Shown one piece after another: positions 16,174 to 23,833 of a DNA stretch of 64,000 bases; the stretch's first letter is position 1; every line of letters begins with the position of its first letter. Both the position numbers and the translations under genes were made by a program. The stretch is from Actinomyces marseillensis (lineage in GTDB: Bacteria > Actinomycetota > Actinomycetes > Actinomycetales > Actinomycetaceae), in NCBI RefSeq assembly GCF_900155605.1, contig NZ_LT707420.1:93685-157684 (forward strand), read 5' to 3'. The notes below the pieces were generated by a model. The model saw only the letters and a program-made list of their open reading frames with translations, made no database searches and was not told the origin of the DNA.

Positions 16174-16235
16174 GTTCTCGCTCCTCATCTTCGAGAAATG
16201 GGATGTGCGGTCCGTGAATCACGTCCGCTGAAGCA

Positions 16236-16264
16236 AGCATATGTTGTCTGACAAATTTTCGCAA
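16236..16264 (-). promoter_or_regulatory. Promoter and palindromic operator of the sialic acid transport operon
   Basis: On the minus strand TTGCGA (16264-16259) and TATGCT (16241-16236) are exactly 17 bases apart. The spacer contains the palindrome TTGTCTGACAA (16244-16254), so a bound protein would block RNA polymerase. The same nine-base core, TGTCTGACA, occurs upstream of the binding-protein gene of the other glycan cluster at 52877-52885. A FadR-type GntR repressor is plausible, but no regulator gene lies in the window. Confidence 0.6.
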
Positions 16265-16323
16265 GGGGTAAAACAACATTCGTCAAAATACTCCGAAGAG
16301 GTGCGCAAACACTCACAGAGAGC

Positions 16324-17358
16324 TCAGGAAACAGCTGCCTCACTCAGGCGCAGAACCGCCTCCCACACACCGCAATCGCGCTCAAAGACAACCACGGCCT
16401 CGTCCCCGGAGCGCAAGGCATCACTGTAGCCAAAGCCCCCGATCCCAAGAGAGGCAACACACTCCGCACGCACCGCACCTTCCCACGGAGGCGTCAGGCG
16501 AAGGACCGCGCCGCGTTCGCGCGCCGAAAGCGAATGGGGGTGGACAAAGAGATCCCCCATTGCCTTCGCGTTGCACCCGGGGTCCTCACACTCCCACAGC
16601 TGCCCGCCAGCCCAGCTGCGGCCATCCCCCCAGGCGAGGTAGCGCCCACCTGCGCCTCGTCCTTCAAATCCTTGGAGGCGGCAATTCGCAACAACGCGGC
16701 CATCCCACACGGTGAGCGTTGTTTCGTCGAGCAGAATGTCCTCAGGACCCACAAGGGGATCTGAAATCCATTCAATACTCCCCGCTCGAAGGGCAACAAC
16801 TCGAATATGAGTCTCCTTCCCAACGCGCACAACATAAGGAATCAATACTGCGCCATCGAAACTCACTGTTGACCCAGAGGTCGCGAAGAGCGCATCCGCC
16901 CCACTCTCCCGGTAAAGCTCATCCGTCAGATCCGTCACACGCAGATCCTCCGGGCCGCTCCCCCACGCAAGAATCGTCTGGAGACGCTCACCATCGGCAC
17001 GCGAATCCATGTATCCCACTCGACCACGAGTCGAAGCGCAAGCCAAGTGCAGAAGACCGTCGCAATCGATCCCCACACATGCATCAGAGGTAATCGCAGG
17101 AAGGGCAAGAGGAAGATCGCGCGGAGCCAACCACTCCCCTGCCGCAGTGCGTTCCATCCAGTGAATTTTGTTCGGGTTGGGCAGGTCCGAGGCCATAGTG
17201 AGCCCGTTGAAGTCCGATCCATTTCCCGAGGCTGGGGCTGGGCGTTCGTCATAGAAGAGAATTATGCGCCCGCTGGCCACAGTAACAATCGCCGGAATAC
17301 GCACCTCACCCGAGCCGATAGGGGCAAGAATCTGACGGGGTTCACCACGAGTAGTCAT
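16324..17358 (-). CDS. Sialidase family protein, predicted cytoplasmic
   Basis: A 344-residue beta-propeller-like protein with sialidase signatures: VRIPAIVTVASGRIILFYDE near the N terminus (the RIP arginine), an acidic loop GNGSDFNGL, LDETTLTVWDGRVVANCR (Glu plus second Arg), an ARERGAVLRLTPP segment (candidate third Arg), and GFGYSDAL carrying the likely catalytic Tyr. Classical SxDxGxTW Asp boxes are not obvious. There is no signal peptide or anchor, so it would act on sialylated sugars after import. The ATG at 17358 is favoured over an upstream ATG at 17397 because homology begins after it and a -10 element lies just ahead. It heads the sialic acid cluster. Confidence 0.78.
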   Translation of the reverse strand: MTTRGEPRQILAPIGSGEVRIPAIVTVASGRIILFYDERPAPASGNGSDFNGLTMASDLPNPNKIHWMERTAAGEWLAPRDLPLALPAITSDACVGIDCDGLLHLACASTRGRVGYMDSRADGERLQTILAWGSGPEDLRVTDLTDELYRESGADALFATSGSTVSFDGAVLIPYVVRVGKETHIRVVALRAGSIEWISDPLVGPEDILLDETTLTVWDGRVVANCRLQGFEGRGAGGRYLAWGDGRSWAGGQLWECEDPGCNAKAMGDLFVHPHSLSARERGAVLRLTPPWEGAVRAECVASLGIGGFGYSDALRSGDEAVVVFERDCGVWEAVLRLSEAAVS

Positions 17359-17365
17359 AGGCGAA

Positions 17366-17394
17366 AGAATAAAACACCAACGCCCCCGGGATAA
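17366..17394 (-). promoter_or_regulatory. Probable promoter of the sialidase gene (leaderless)
   Basis: Minus-strand TATTCT (17371-17366) lies seven bases before the ATG at 17358, with a weak -35, TTATCC (17394-17389), 17 bases further up. There is no Shine-Dalgarno sequence. Confidence 0.4.
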
Positions 17395-17395
17395 C

Positions 17396-17427
17396 AAAAA
17401 TCCCCGAGGACCTTACGTTCCTCGGGG
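17396..17427 (-). terminator. Terminator of rpmG
   Basis: A perfect nine-base stem (17402-17410 with 17419-17427) is followed on the minus strand by ATTTTTGTT. It lies 15 bases after the rpmG stop. Confidence 0.9.
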
Positions 17428-17441
17428 TTAGCGCGACGCCG

Positions 17442-17612
17442 TCAGCGGGTCTCGCGGTGAAGCGTAGACTTGCGGCAACGCGGGCAGAACTTCTGCAGTT
17501 CAAGACGATCCGGCGTGTTACGACGGTTCTTCTTGGTGATGTAGTTGCGCTCCTTGCACTCCGAGCATGCCAGAGTGATCTTGGGGCGAACGTCCTGAGA
17601 CTTGCTTGCCAC
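17442..17612 (-). CDS. rpmG: 50S ribosomal protein L33
   Basis: A 56-residue ribosomal protein of the large subunit. The translation from GTG at 17612 reads [20 protein letters not shown] and continues with [17 protein letters not shown] and [15 protein letters not shown]. It carries two CxxC pairs, so it is the zinc-binding (C+) form. AGGGG lies about eight bases before the GTG. It is followed by a terminator and preceded by three tRNA genes on the same strand. Some actinobacteria also keep a zinc-free paralog for zinc limitation; none is in the window. Confidence 0.95.
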   Translation of the reverse strand: MASKSQDVRPKITLACSECKERNYITKKNRRNTPDRLELQKFCPRCRKSTLHRETR

Positions 17613-17667
17613 GGTGATTCCCCTTTTGCTTTTGCTTATGTCGGCGTGCGACTCTTCGTTGGTCTGG

Positions 17668-17741
17668 TAGCGGGGGCGGGGCTCGAACCCGCGACCTCAC
17701 GATTATGAGTCGTGCGCTCTGACCAGCTGAGCTACCCCGCC
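17668..17741 (-). tRNA. tRNA-Met (CAT), elongator
   Basis: The minus strand folds into a full cloverleaf: acceptor GGCGGGG with CCCCGCT (last pair G-T), D arm GCTCAGCTGGTCAGAGC, anticodon stem CACGA/TCGTG around loop CTCATAA, and T loop TTCGAGC. The CAT anticodon with this acceptor is typical of actinobacterial elongator tRNA-Met. CCA is not encoded. Confidence 0.92.
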
Positions 17742-17770
17742 GCAGCGGCTGCGGCTGTAGCCGCGACCTG

Positions 17771-17843
17771 AGCCCCGAAAGGGAATCGAACCCTTGACCT
17801 TCTCCTTACCATGGAGACGCTCTGCCGACTGAGCTATCGGGGC
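17771..17843 (-). tRNA. tRNA-Thr (GGT)
   Basis: The minus strand folds into a cloverleaf: acceptor GCCCCGA/TCGGGGC, D arm GCTCAGTCGGCAGAGC, anticodon stem TCTCC/GGAGA around ATGGTAA (anticodon GGT), and T loop TTCGATT. CCA is not encoded. Confidence 0.93.
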
Positions 17844-17928
17844 AACGCCGAGAAGCCTAACTCAAAATGGAACCACAATGCAATTCCTGTGATTGAGAAT
17901 GACATCACAACGAGTCTCGAAGAGACCG

Positions 17929-18010
17929 TGGCAGGTGAGGGATTCGAACCCCCGAAGCACGAAGCGTCTGATTTACAGTCAGATCCATTTGGCCGCTCTG
18001 GAAACCTGCC
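17929..18010 (-). tRNA. tRNA-Tyr (GTA)
   Basis: The minus strand folds into a class II tRNA with a long variable arm: acceptor GGCAGGT/ACCTGCC, anticodon stem TCTGA/TCAGA around CTGTAAA (anticodon GTA), and T loop TTCGAAT. It is 82 bases long without CCA. Confidence 0.93.
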
Positions 18011-18113
18011 ATACGCCGAAAAAATCGGTGCTGTGGAAGAATAGCAGAATGACCCGGCACTGCGCCAATCAAAGTGACCGAAGTGCGCCACAACGCACAA
18101 AGAAAGGATGATC

Positions 18114-18617
18114 ATGGCAGATTCATCGTTTGACATCGTTTCCAAATTGGACCGCCAGGAAGTCGATAATGCGGTCAATCAAGCCGCAAAAGAGGTCTCA
18201 ACTCGCTACGATTTCCGCAATGTTGACGCTTCGATTCGGCTGGTTGGTGACGCCATCGAAATGGAGGCGAACACCCCTGAGCGCGTCATGGCTATCGTCG
18301 ACGTCTTGCAGACAAAGCTTATTCGCCGCGGAGTTTCACTTAAAGCGCTTGATCTCAAGGATCGTGAGCCTAAGGCACAGGGCAAGATCTACCGCCTCGT
18401 TGCCCCTCTGCGCGAAGGGATCGAGCAGGATGTTGCGAAGAAGATCACAAAACTGATTCGCGACGAGGGCCCCAAGGGAGTGAAGGCACAGATCCAAGGA
18501 GATGAAATCCGCGTTTCCTCCAAGTCACGCGATGACCTTCAGGCAGTGATCGCCCTTCTCAAGGGCCCTTCCGGAGAAAAGCTTGACGTAGCCCTTCAGT
18601 TCGTCAATTATCGCTAA
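18114..18617 (+). CDS. yajQ: YajQ family nucleotide-binding protein
   Basis: A 167-residue cytoplasmic protein of the YajQ/UPF0234 family, whose members bind nucleotides or RNA and, in some species, cyclic di-GMP. Recognised from the start ([20 protein letters not shown]), the STRYDFRN block and the C terminus [21 protein letters not shown]. The ATG at 18114 is chosen over ATG 18108 because AAAGGA sits at a proper distance only from the former. It is a lone gene, divergent from the tRNA cluster and ending at a large hairpin. Its cellular role here is unknown. Confidence 0.92.
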   Translation: MADSSFDIVSKLDRQEVDNAVNQAAKEVSTRYDFRNVDASIRLVGDAIEMEANTPERVMAIVDVLQTKLIRRGVSLKALDLKDREPKAQGKIYRLVAPLREGIEQDVAKKITKLIRDEGPKGVKAQIQGDEIRVSSKSRDDLQAVIALLKGPSGEKLDVALQFVNYR

Positions 18618-18640
18618 GACTCTTCGAATACTCGTATAGC

Positions 18641-18677
18641 TGTGGGGGCATCTAGCACTGCGCTAGATGCCCCCACA
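18641..18677. terminator. Long hairpin between convergent yajQ and htpX
   Basis: A perfect 16-base stem (18641-18656 with 18662-18677) has a five-base loop. No T run follows on either strand, so if it terminates transcription it does so by stem strength or with Rho. Its place between two convergent genes suggests a bidirectional stop. Confidence 0.65.
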
Positions 18678-18753
18678 TACGTCTATTCAGTTGCCGCGCA
18701 AGCTTACGCGGCTCAGCTTGATCAGCTTTACTGACACTGAACAAAGCTTGGCA

Positions 18754-19635
18754 TTAGTAACCGGCAATCTGCTCGAGACGTGCGATTCTCTGATCCATCG
18801 GCGGGTGCGTCGAGAAGAGATTACGAATTCCCCCTCCCCTGAAGGGATTGGCAATCATCATCGCCGAAACATTCTGCGTCTGCGGGGTGGGCGCAAGCGG
18901 ATACTGTGAGTTTCCACTCTCAAGCTTCTTCAATGCAGAAGCGAGCGCCAGCGGGTCTTGCGTCAGAAGAGCACCGTCTTCATCGGCGTCAAATTCGCGC
19001 GTACGCGAGAGAGAAAACTGGATGAGTGTCGCAGCAAAAGGCGCAACCAAGGCAAGGACGAGCGAGCCAATCACTGCCAGTCCCCCGCCCTCACGATCAC
19101 GGCGATTTCCCCCACCGAAGAACATGAGGAACTGAGCAATCGAGGTCACCACGCCCGCCATCGCAGCCGCAACGGAGGAAGTCAGAATGTCGCGGTTGTA
19201 GACATGCATGAGCTCATGTCCCAACACTCCGCGCAACTCACGCTCGTTGAGCAGCTGCAAGATCCCTTCCGTGCAGCACACCGCAGCATTTGCCGGGTTA
19301 CGTCCTGTCGCAAAAGCATTGGGAGTCATGGTCGGCGCGACCCACAGCGTCGGCATTGGCTGTCCAGCCGTTTGAGAAAGCTCGCGGACAATGCGATACA
19401 TCGCCGGTTGCTGAGCTTCGGTAACCGGGTAGGCGTTCATCGAACGCAGGGCCATGGTCGCTGAATTCCAATAGGACCATGCCGTCTGAAGCAAGCCGAT
19501 TCCTGCGAAGATGAAAATCCACACCGCGCGGCCGGTTCCATAGGCGATGCCCGAGCCGATGAGCAAGAGCAGGGCCCACATTCCCCCGAGGAGCAGGGCG
19601 GTCTTGAAACCGTTGTGATAGTGACGCGTGCGCAT
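18754..19635 (-). CDS. htpX: Protease HtpX (M48 membrane metalloprotease)
   Basis: A 293-residue membrane zinc protease thought to degrade misfolded membrane proteins. Two hydrophobic segments lie at residues about 10-55. HELMH (HExxH zinc site) follows at about 140, two further hydrophobic stretches at about 155-215, and a downstream EFDADEDGA block with the third zinc ligand Glu. The C terminus FSTHPPMDQRIARLEQ is typical. A perfect AAAGGAGG Shine-Dalgarno sequence precedes the ATG. It starts 25 bases after the ferredoxin reductase stop, so the two share a transcript. Confidence 0.94.
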   Translation of the reverse strand: MRTRHYHNGFKTALLLGGMWALLLLIGSGIAYGTGRAVWIFIFAGIGLLQTAWSYWNSATMALRSMNAYPVTEAQQPAMYRIVRELSQTAGQPMPTLWVAPTMTPNAFATGRNPANAAVCCTEGILQLLNERELRGVLGHELMHVYNRDILTSSVAAAMAGVVTSIAQFLMFFGGGNRRDREGGGLAVIGSLVLALVAPFAATLIQFSLSRTREFDADEDGALLTQDPLALASALKKLESGNSQYPLAPTPQTQNVSAMMIANPFRGGGIRNLFSTHPPMDQRIARLEQIAGY

Positions 19636-19660
19636 AATCCTCCTTTGTGCGGCTTAAGCG

Positions 19661-21163
19661 CTAGATGCGACTGGGCCCCGAGTAATCCTCGAAACGCTCG
19701 GGAGCAGAAGGAACACCCATCTCCCCCATCTGACCAATGAGATCCTCGTGGACCTGGTCCTTACCCAAAGACACATCGGTCATCGCGCGACGCGAGACAA
19801 CCTTGATACGTTCACGCCCACCACGGCCACCGGGAAGCTCACCGTACTTCTCACCCAGCGCGGCCTCGTAAGCGTCAAGAAGCTCCCATCCCTCCCAGGT
19901 GGTGAACTCCACGCCACGCTCACGAAGCAGAGCAACCATGGCCTCGTGACCAACCTCGGAAGAAGTTGCGTGCAGGCGACCTGCCTCCGCGTCCTCGACG
20001 AGGTGAGAAATAGTCTGTTGAGCATCCGACTTCGTCGAACCGATCAGGCCGACAGGGCCACGCCTAATCCAACCGGTCGCGTACACGCCCTGAACCACCG
20101 GAGCATCGGGATCTTGTGTTGTGTCCGAATCAATCACGCGTCCCTCGACGTTGGGGACAACGCCTGCGCGCTTGTCAAAAGGCAGTCCTGGGACCGGCGA
20201 AGAATAGTAGCCAATCGCGCGATAAACCGCCTGAACGGGCCAGGTCGTGATAACACCGGTTCCGCGTACGGAGCCGTCCCCCGTGAGCTCAGTGCGCTCG
20301 GTACGAATTGCACTGACGTTTCCATCCTCATCGGCAAGGATCTCAACCGGCGACTGGAAAAGGTGAATGTGGATGCGGCGCGAAGCAGTGTGCGATTCGG
20401 GATCTTCCATCGCGTAGTTGGTCAAGGTCTTGACGACCTGACGCTGCTGGTTCGAGGCCCGCAGGGCTTCCTCAGAGCCCTCATCGAAGTCGAAATCGTC
20501 CTCAGAGACAATGATGTCAACATCGGGAACATGTCCCAATTCACGTAGTTCAAGCGGGGTGAACTTTACCTGCGCAGGGCCGCGGCGACCAAAAACATGC
20601 ACATCCGTAACCGGGTTTTCAGCCAAGCCCTTGGCGACGTTTTCAGGGATCTCAGTGACCAGCATGTCCTCAACGTGCTTGGCCAAGACGCGCGAAACAT
20701 CCAGTGCAACGTTTCCGACGCCCAGCACGGCAACGGACTTTGCTTCAAGAGGCCACGTACGGGGGTAATCCGGATGTCCGTCATACCAAGAGACGAAATC
20801 GGCAGCACCGTAGGACTGCGGAAGATCAACGCCCGGAATGTTCAGCGGAGCATCGCGATCAGCGCCCGTGGCAATGATGATCGCATCGTAGTGGGCGTGG
20901 AGATCCTCGATGGTGATGTCGCGACCTACCTCAACGTTTCCAAGCAGACGAATATCGCCGCGCTGAAGAATCTTGTAGAGGGCGACGATAATCTGCTTGA
21001 TTCGCGGGTGGTCCGGGGCAACGCCGTAGCGCACCAAGCCGTAGGGGGCGGGGAGCCGTTCGAACAGATCGATATTCACATCCAAACCGGACTTGGACAG
21101 AATGTCAGATGCATAAATGCCCGCAGGGCCTGCGCCGATAACGGCAACGTTGTAGGTGCTCAC
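19661..21163 (-). CDS. FAD-dependent ferredoxin/adrenodoxin-type NADP+ reductase (FprA-like)
   Basis: Transfers electrons between NADPH and ferredoxin; cytoplasmic flavoprotein of 500 residues. It has YNVAVIGAGPAGIYASDIL (FAD Rossmann motif), PYGLVRYGVAPDHP, VLGVGNVALDVSRVL (NADP-binding glycine motif), and YATGWIRRGPVGLIG near the C terminus, all typical of the adrenodoxin reductase-like FprA group of actinobacteria. The start is GTG at 21163. It lies downstream of the polyprenyl synthase gene with a gap of about 90 bases, so it may be the tail of the nuo transcription unit or have its own promoter. Confidence 0.9.
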   Translation of the reverse strand: MSTYNVAVIGAGPAGIYASDILSKSGLDVNIDLFERLPAPYGLVRYGVAPDHPRIKQIIVALYKILQRGDIRLLGNVEVGRDITIEDLHAHYDAIIIATGADRDAPLNIPGVDLPQSYGAADFVSWYDGHPDYPRTWPLEAKSVAVLGVGNVALDVSRVLAKHVEDMLVTEIPENVAKGLAENPVTDVHVFGRRGPAQVKFTPLELRELGHVPDVDIIVSEDDFDFDEGSEEALRASNQQRQVVKTLTNYAMEDPESHTASRRIHIHLFQSPVEILADEDGNVSAIRTERTELTGDGSVRGTGVITTWPVQAVYRAIGYYSSPVPGLPFDKRAGVVPNVEGRVIDSDTTQDPDAPVVQGVYATGWIRRGPVGLIGSTKSDAQQTISHLVEDAEAGRLHATSSEVGHEAMVALLRERGVEFTTWEGWELLDAYEAALGEKYGELPGGRGGRERIKVVSRRAMTDVSLGKDQVHEDLIGQMGEMGVPSAPERFEDYSGPSRI

Positions 21164-21254
21164 GCGTGATCCTCTTCTCCGGCTACGCCCACGCGCAGCC
21201 CCTTATCCTGCTCCAATCCTACAATCACACGACCTCGGGAGCAGCCGAGAGGAC

Positions 21255-22265
21255 TTAGGCGACGCGATCGACCATCAAGTGCGCGAAGGCAATAAGCGCC
21301 TGCTTTGCTTCACCCTCGGGAAGATCGGCGATGCATTCCAGTGCGCTTTCGCACCACTCATGAGCAAGCTTACGGGTCTGGGTGACGACCTGATGCCCAC
21401 GCAGCCGCGCAACCACAGCAGCCAAAGCCTCGTCCGAGGACAAATCCCCACCCAGCATCGACAAGATCTTCTGACCTTCGGGATCCAGATTGCCATTGGA
21501 CTGCGCGCGGCGAAGCAGCAGCACGGGAAGGGTATCCACGCCTTCGCGAAGATCCGTTCCCGGGGTCTTTCCCGACTGTCCTTCGGCGGGCCCAAGATCG
21601 ATCACATCATCTGCGATCTGGAAGGCAACGCCCAGGCGTTCTCCGAACTGCGTGAGCGCTTCGATGGTCACTTGATCCGCGCCAGCGTGCATCGCACCGA
21701 AGGCCGCAGCCGATGCCACCAAGGAACCAGTCTTGTCGGCAAGAACCTGGATATAGAAAGTCAGGGGATCATCGCCCTCTTCAGGACCGAAAGTCTCATT
21801 GAGCTGGCCCATGCACAGGCGCTCGAAAGTGATGGCGTGGTGGCGAACCGTTTCATCACCCAAAGTCGCGATCATCGCAGAAGCTCGAGCGAAAAGAATA
21901 TCGCCGGCCAAGATCGCGCGGTTATTCCCCCACAGATGCTGAGCCGAGGGAACTCCGCGACGAGTCGGGGCAGAATCCATGACATCGTCGTGGTAGAGCG
22001 ATGCCAAGTGCGTGAGTTCAATGCCCGTTGCTGCGGTGAGGACCTCATCGCTCAGAGCGCGCTGGGGGTCGCCGAATTGCGCTGCAACCAGCGTGAGCAA
22101 GGGACGCATGCGCTTGCCACCGGCCTGAGCCAAATGACTGGTGAGTTCAGTGACCAAGTCCCTGGAATCACTGACGGAACGGTGCAAACGGTCCTCAACG
22201 GCCTCGAGGCCCGGAAGAATTCGGGCCTCGAGATCAGGAACGTGTAAATCGATTACGGCGCTCAC
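21255..22265 (-). CDS. Long-chain polyprenyl diphosphate synthase (menaquinone side chain)
   Basis: A 336-residue trans-isoprenyl diphosphate synthase that extends farnesyl or geranylgeranyl diphosphate with isopentenyl diphosphate. Both aspartate-rich motifs are visible: LYHDDVMD (first DDxxD) at about residue 95 and FQIADDVIDLG (second) at about 220. Also present: GGKRMRPLLTLV and a C-terminal RLRGHQVVTQTRKLA. The GTG start at 22265 overlaps the nuoN stop (GTGA). Position at the end of nuo and near men genes suggests it makes the menaquinone tail (hepta- to decaprenyl); the chain length cannot be told from sequence here. Similar to GrcC/IspB-type enzymes. Confidence 0.88.
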   Translation of the reverse strand: MSAVIDLHVPDLEARILPGLEAVEDRLHRSVSDSRDLVTELTSHLAQAGGKRMRPLLTLVAAQFGDPQRALSDEVLTAATGIELTHLASLYHDDVMDSAPTRRGVPSAQHLWGNNRAILAGDILFARASAMIATLGDETVRHHAITFERLCMGQLNETFGPEEGDDPLTFYIQVLADKTGSLVASAAAFGAMHAGADQVTIEALTQFGERLGVAFQIADDVIDLGPAEGQSGKTPGTDLREGVDTLPVLLLRRAQSNGNLDPEGQKILSMLGGDLSSDEALAAVVARLRGHQVVTQTRKLAHEWCESALECIADLPEGEAKQALIAFAHLMVDRVA

Positions 22266-23833
22266 GGGAGAAGCACAACCACCTGATTGAGTAGAGACAG
22301 AACCGGACTCGGGAAGAGTCCAAGGGCAATCGTACCCACAGCACACACGGTGATCGCAACACCAGCGAAACCTTCAGAGCGAACGACCTCGACGTCCTCA
22401 CGCGGCTGCATGAAGAACATCACGCGAACCAGACGGAAGTAGAAGAAGGCCGTGACAGCCGAGCAGGCAAGCGCAAGCGCGACCAGCCAGACGTATCCAC
22501 CCGCGAAAGCATCCGAGAAGACGACGAACTTCGCAATGAAGCCGCCCGTGAAAGGAATACCCGCAAAGGAAAGCAGGAAGATCAGCATTGCCGAGGCCAA
22601 GCCGGGGTTGGTCTTCCCCAGTCCCGCCCAGCGGCGCAGATCCGTCACTTCGCCGCCGATATTTCCCTCGCTGTCACTGGAACGAACCAGGGTGATCACG
22701 CCGAAGGCTCCAACGGTCGCCACCGCGTAGGCCAAGACATAGAAGAGTACGTGACCAGCTGAGTAGCGCACCAGCGAGAGAATACCCAAGAGGATGAAGC
22801 CCGCGTGAGCGATCGACGAGTAGGCAAGCATGCGCTTGACGTCCATTTGCACGAGGCCTGCGAAAGTTCCAACCAGCATGGTCAAGACAACGACAACGAT
22901 CATGATCGGAATCAGGCTCCACTGCAGGGGAGCTGCCACAACCTGGAAGAAACGAAGCATTGCGCCGAAGGCTGCGAGCTTAACCGCGGCAGCCATGAAG
23001 CCCGTCACGGGAGTTGGAGCACCGGTGTAAACATCGGGAGTCCACGCGTGGAAGGGAGCTGCGCCAACCTTGAAGAGCAAGCCGACCATCACCATGACAG
23101 TGCCCATCAGCAAGAGCACGTGCATTCCAGCCGTCTGCGGGGTCGGGGTAGCTGCATCGGAGATGATGAGCGAACCGGAGTAACCGTAGAGGAAAGCTGA
23201 ACCCATGAGCATGAAGCCCGAGGAGAACGCACCAAGAATGAAGTACTTCAGCGCAGCTTCCTGCGAGAGCTGACGACGCCGACGCGCGGTCGCAGCCAGG
23301 ATGTACAGAGGAAGAGACATCACTTCCAGAGCAACGAAAAGTGCAATATAGGAATTCGCTGCCGGGAAGATCATCATGCCGCCGGTCGAGAAAAGAACCA
23401 GAGCAAACATTTCAGAACGCTGGTAACCCTTCGCGTCCGAGCGCTCCTCATCAGAGGAACCGGGGCGGTCCGAAGGCTGTCCGGCAAAGGCGCCGTCGCC
23501 GGCCTCGGAACGATCAGCAATGACGAGGACCGCGAAGAAGGCAATCAGGACAAGAATGCCCTGCGCGGCGATCGTCAAAGGATCGTCAATGTACTCCCCC
23601 AGTGACGAGGGGGTCACTGTGACCACTGCCCAGCGCATGACCAGGGCAACCGCCGAAGCAATGAGTGCAACAAGAGCGATTCCGATGACACTCGAGCGGC
23701 GCGCACGCACCGGCACGAAAGACTCAGCGAGAACCGCGAGGATACCGCCACCAAGGACGCACAGGATGGGCGCAAGTGCAGCCCAGGAAATCTCGGGGAC
23801 CGTGAACGTCACGGCTGTTGCCACAGAATTCAC
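22262..23833 (-). CDS. nuoN: NADH-quinone oxidoreductase subunit N
   Basis: An antiporter-like membrane subunit of complex I, 523 residues with about fourteen hydrophobic segments. It has the proton-channel Lys in LLFKVGAAPFHAWTPDVYTGA, the broken-helix region GFMAAAVKLAAF, and MLAYSSIAHAGF. A charged insert (about 120-140, RSEAGDGAFAGQPSDRPG) is longer than in E. coli. The GTG start overlaps the nuoM stop by four bases. It moves protons in concert with NuoL and NuoM. Confidence 0.96.
   Translation of the reverse strand: MNSVATAVTFTVPEISWAALAPILCVLGGGILAVLAESFVPVRARRSSVIGIALVALIASAVALVMRWAVVTVTPSSLGEYIDDPLTIAAQGILVLIAFFAVLVIADRSEAGDGAFAGQPSDRPGSSDEERSDAKGYQRSEMFALVLFSTGGMMIFPAANSYIALFVALEVMSLPLYILAATARRRRQLSQEAALKYFILGAFSSGFMLMGSAFLYGYSGSLIISDAATPTPQTAGMHVLLLMGTVMVMVGLLFKVGAAPFHAWTPDVYTGAPTPVTGFMAAAVKLAAFGAMLRFFQVVAAPLQWSLIPIMIVVVVLTMLVGTFAGLVQMDVKRMLAYSSIAHAGFILLGILSLVRYSAGHVLFYVLAYAVATVGAFGVITLVRSSDSEGNIGGEVTDLRRWAGLGKTNPGLASAMLIFLLSFAGIPFTGGFIAKFVVFSDAFAGGYVWLVALALACSAVTAFFYFRLVRVMFFMQPREDVEVVRSEGFAGVAITVCAVGTIALGLFPSPVLSLLNQVVVLLP

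Noticed and set aside
18641-18677. An ncRNA gene in the 16-base hairpin between yajQ and htpX
   Set aside because: A simple stem-loop between convergent genes is better explained as a transcription stop; no promoter for an independent RNA was seen.
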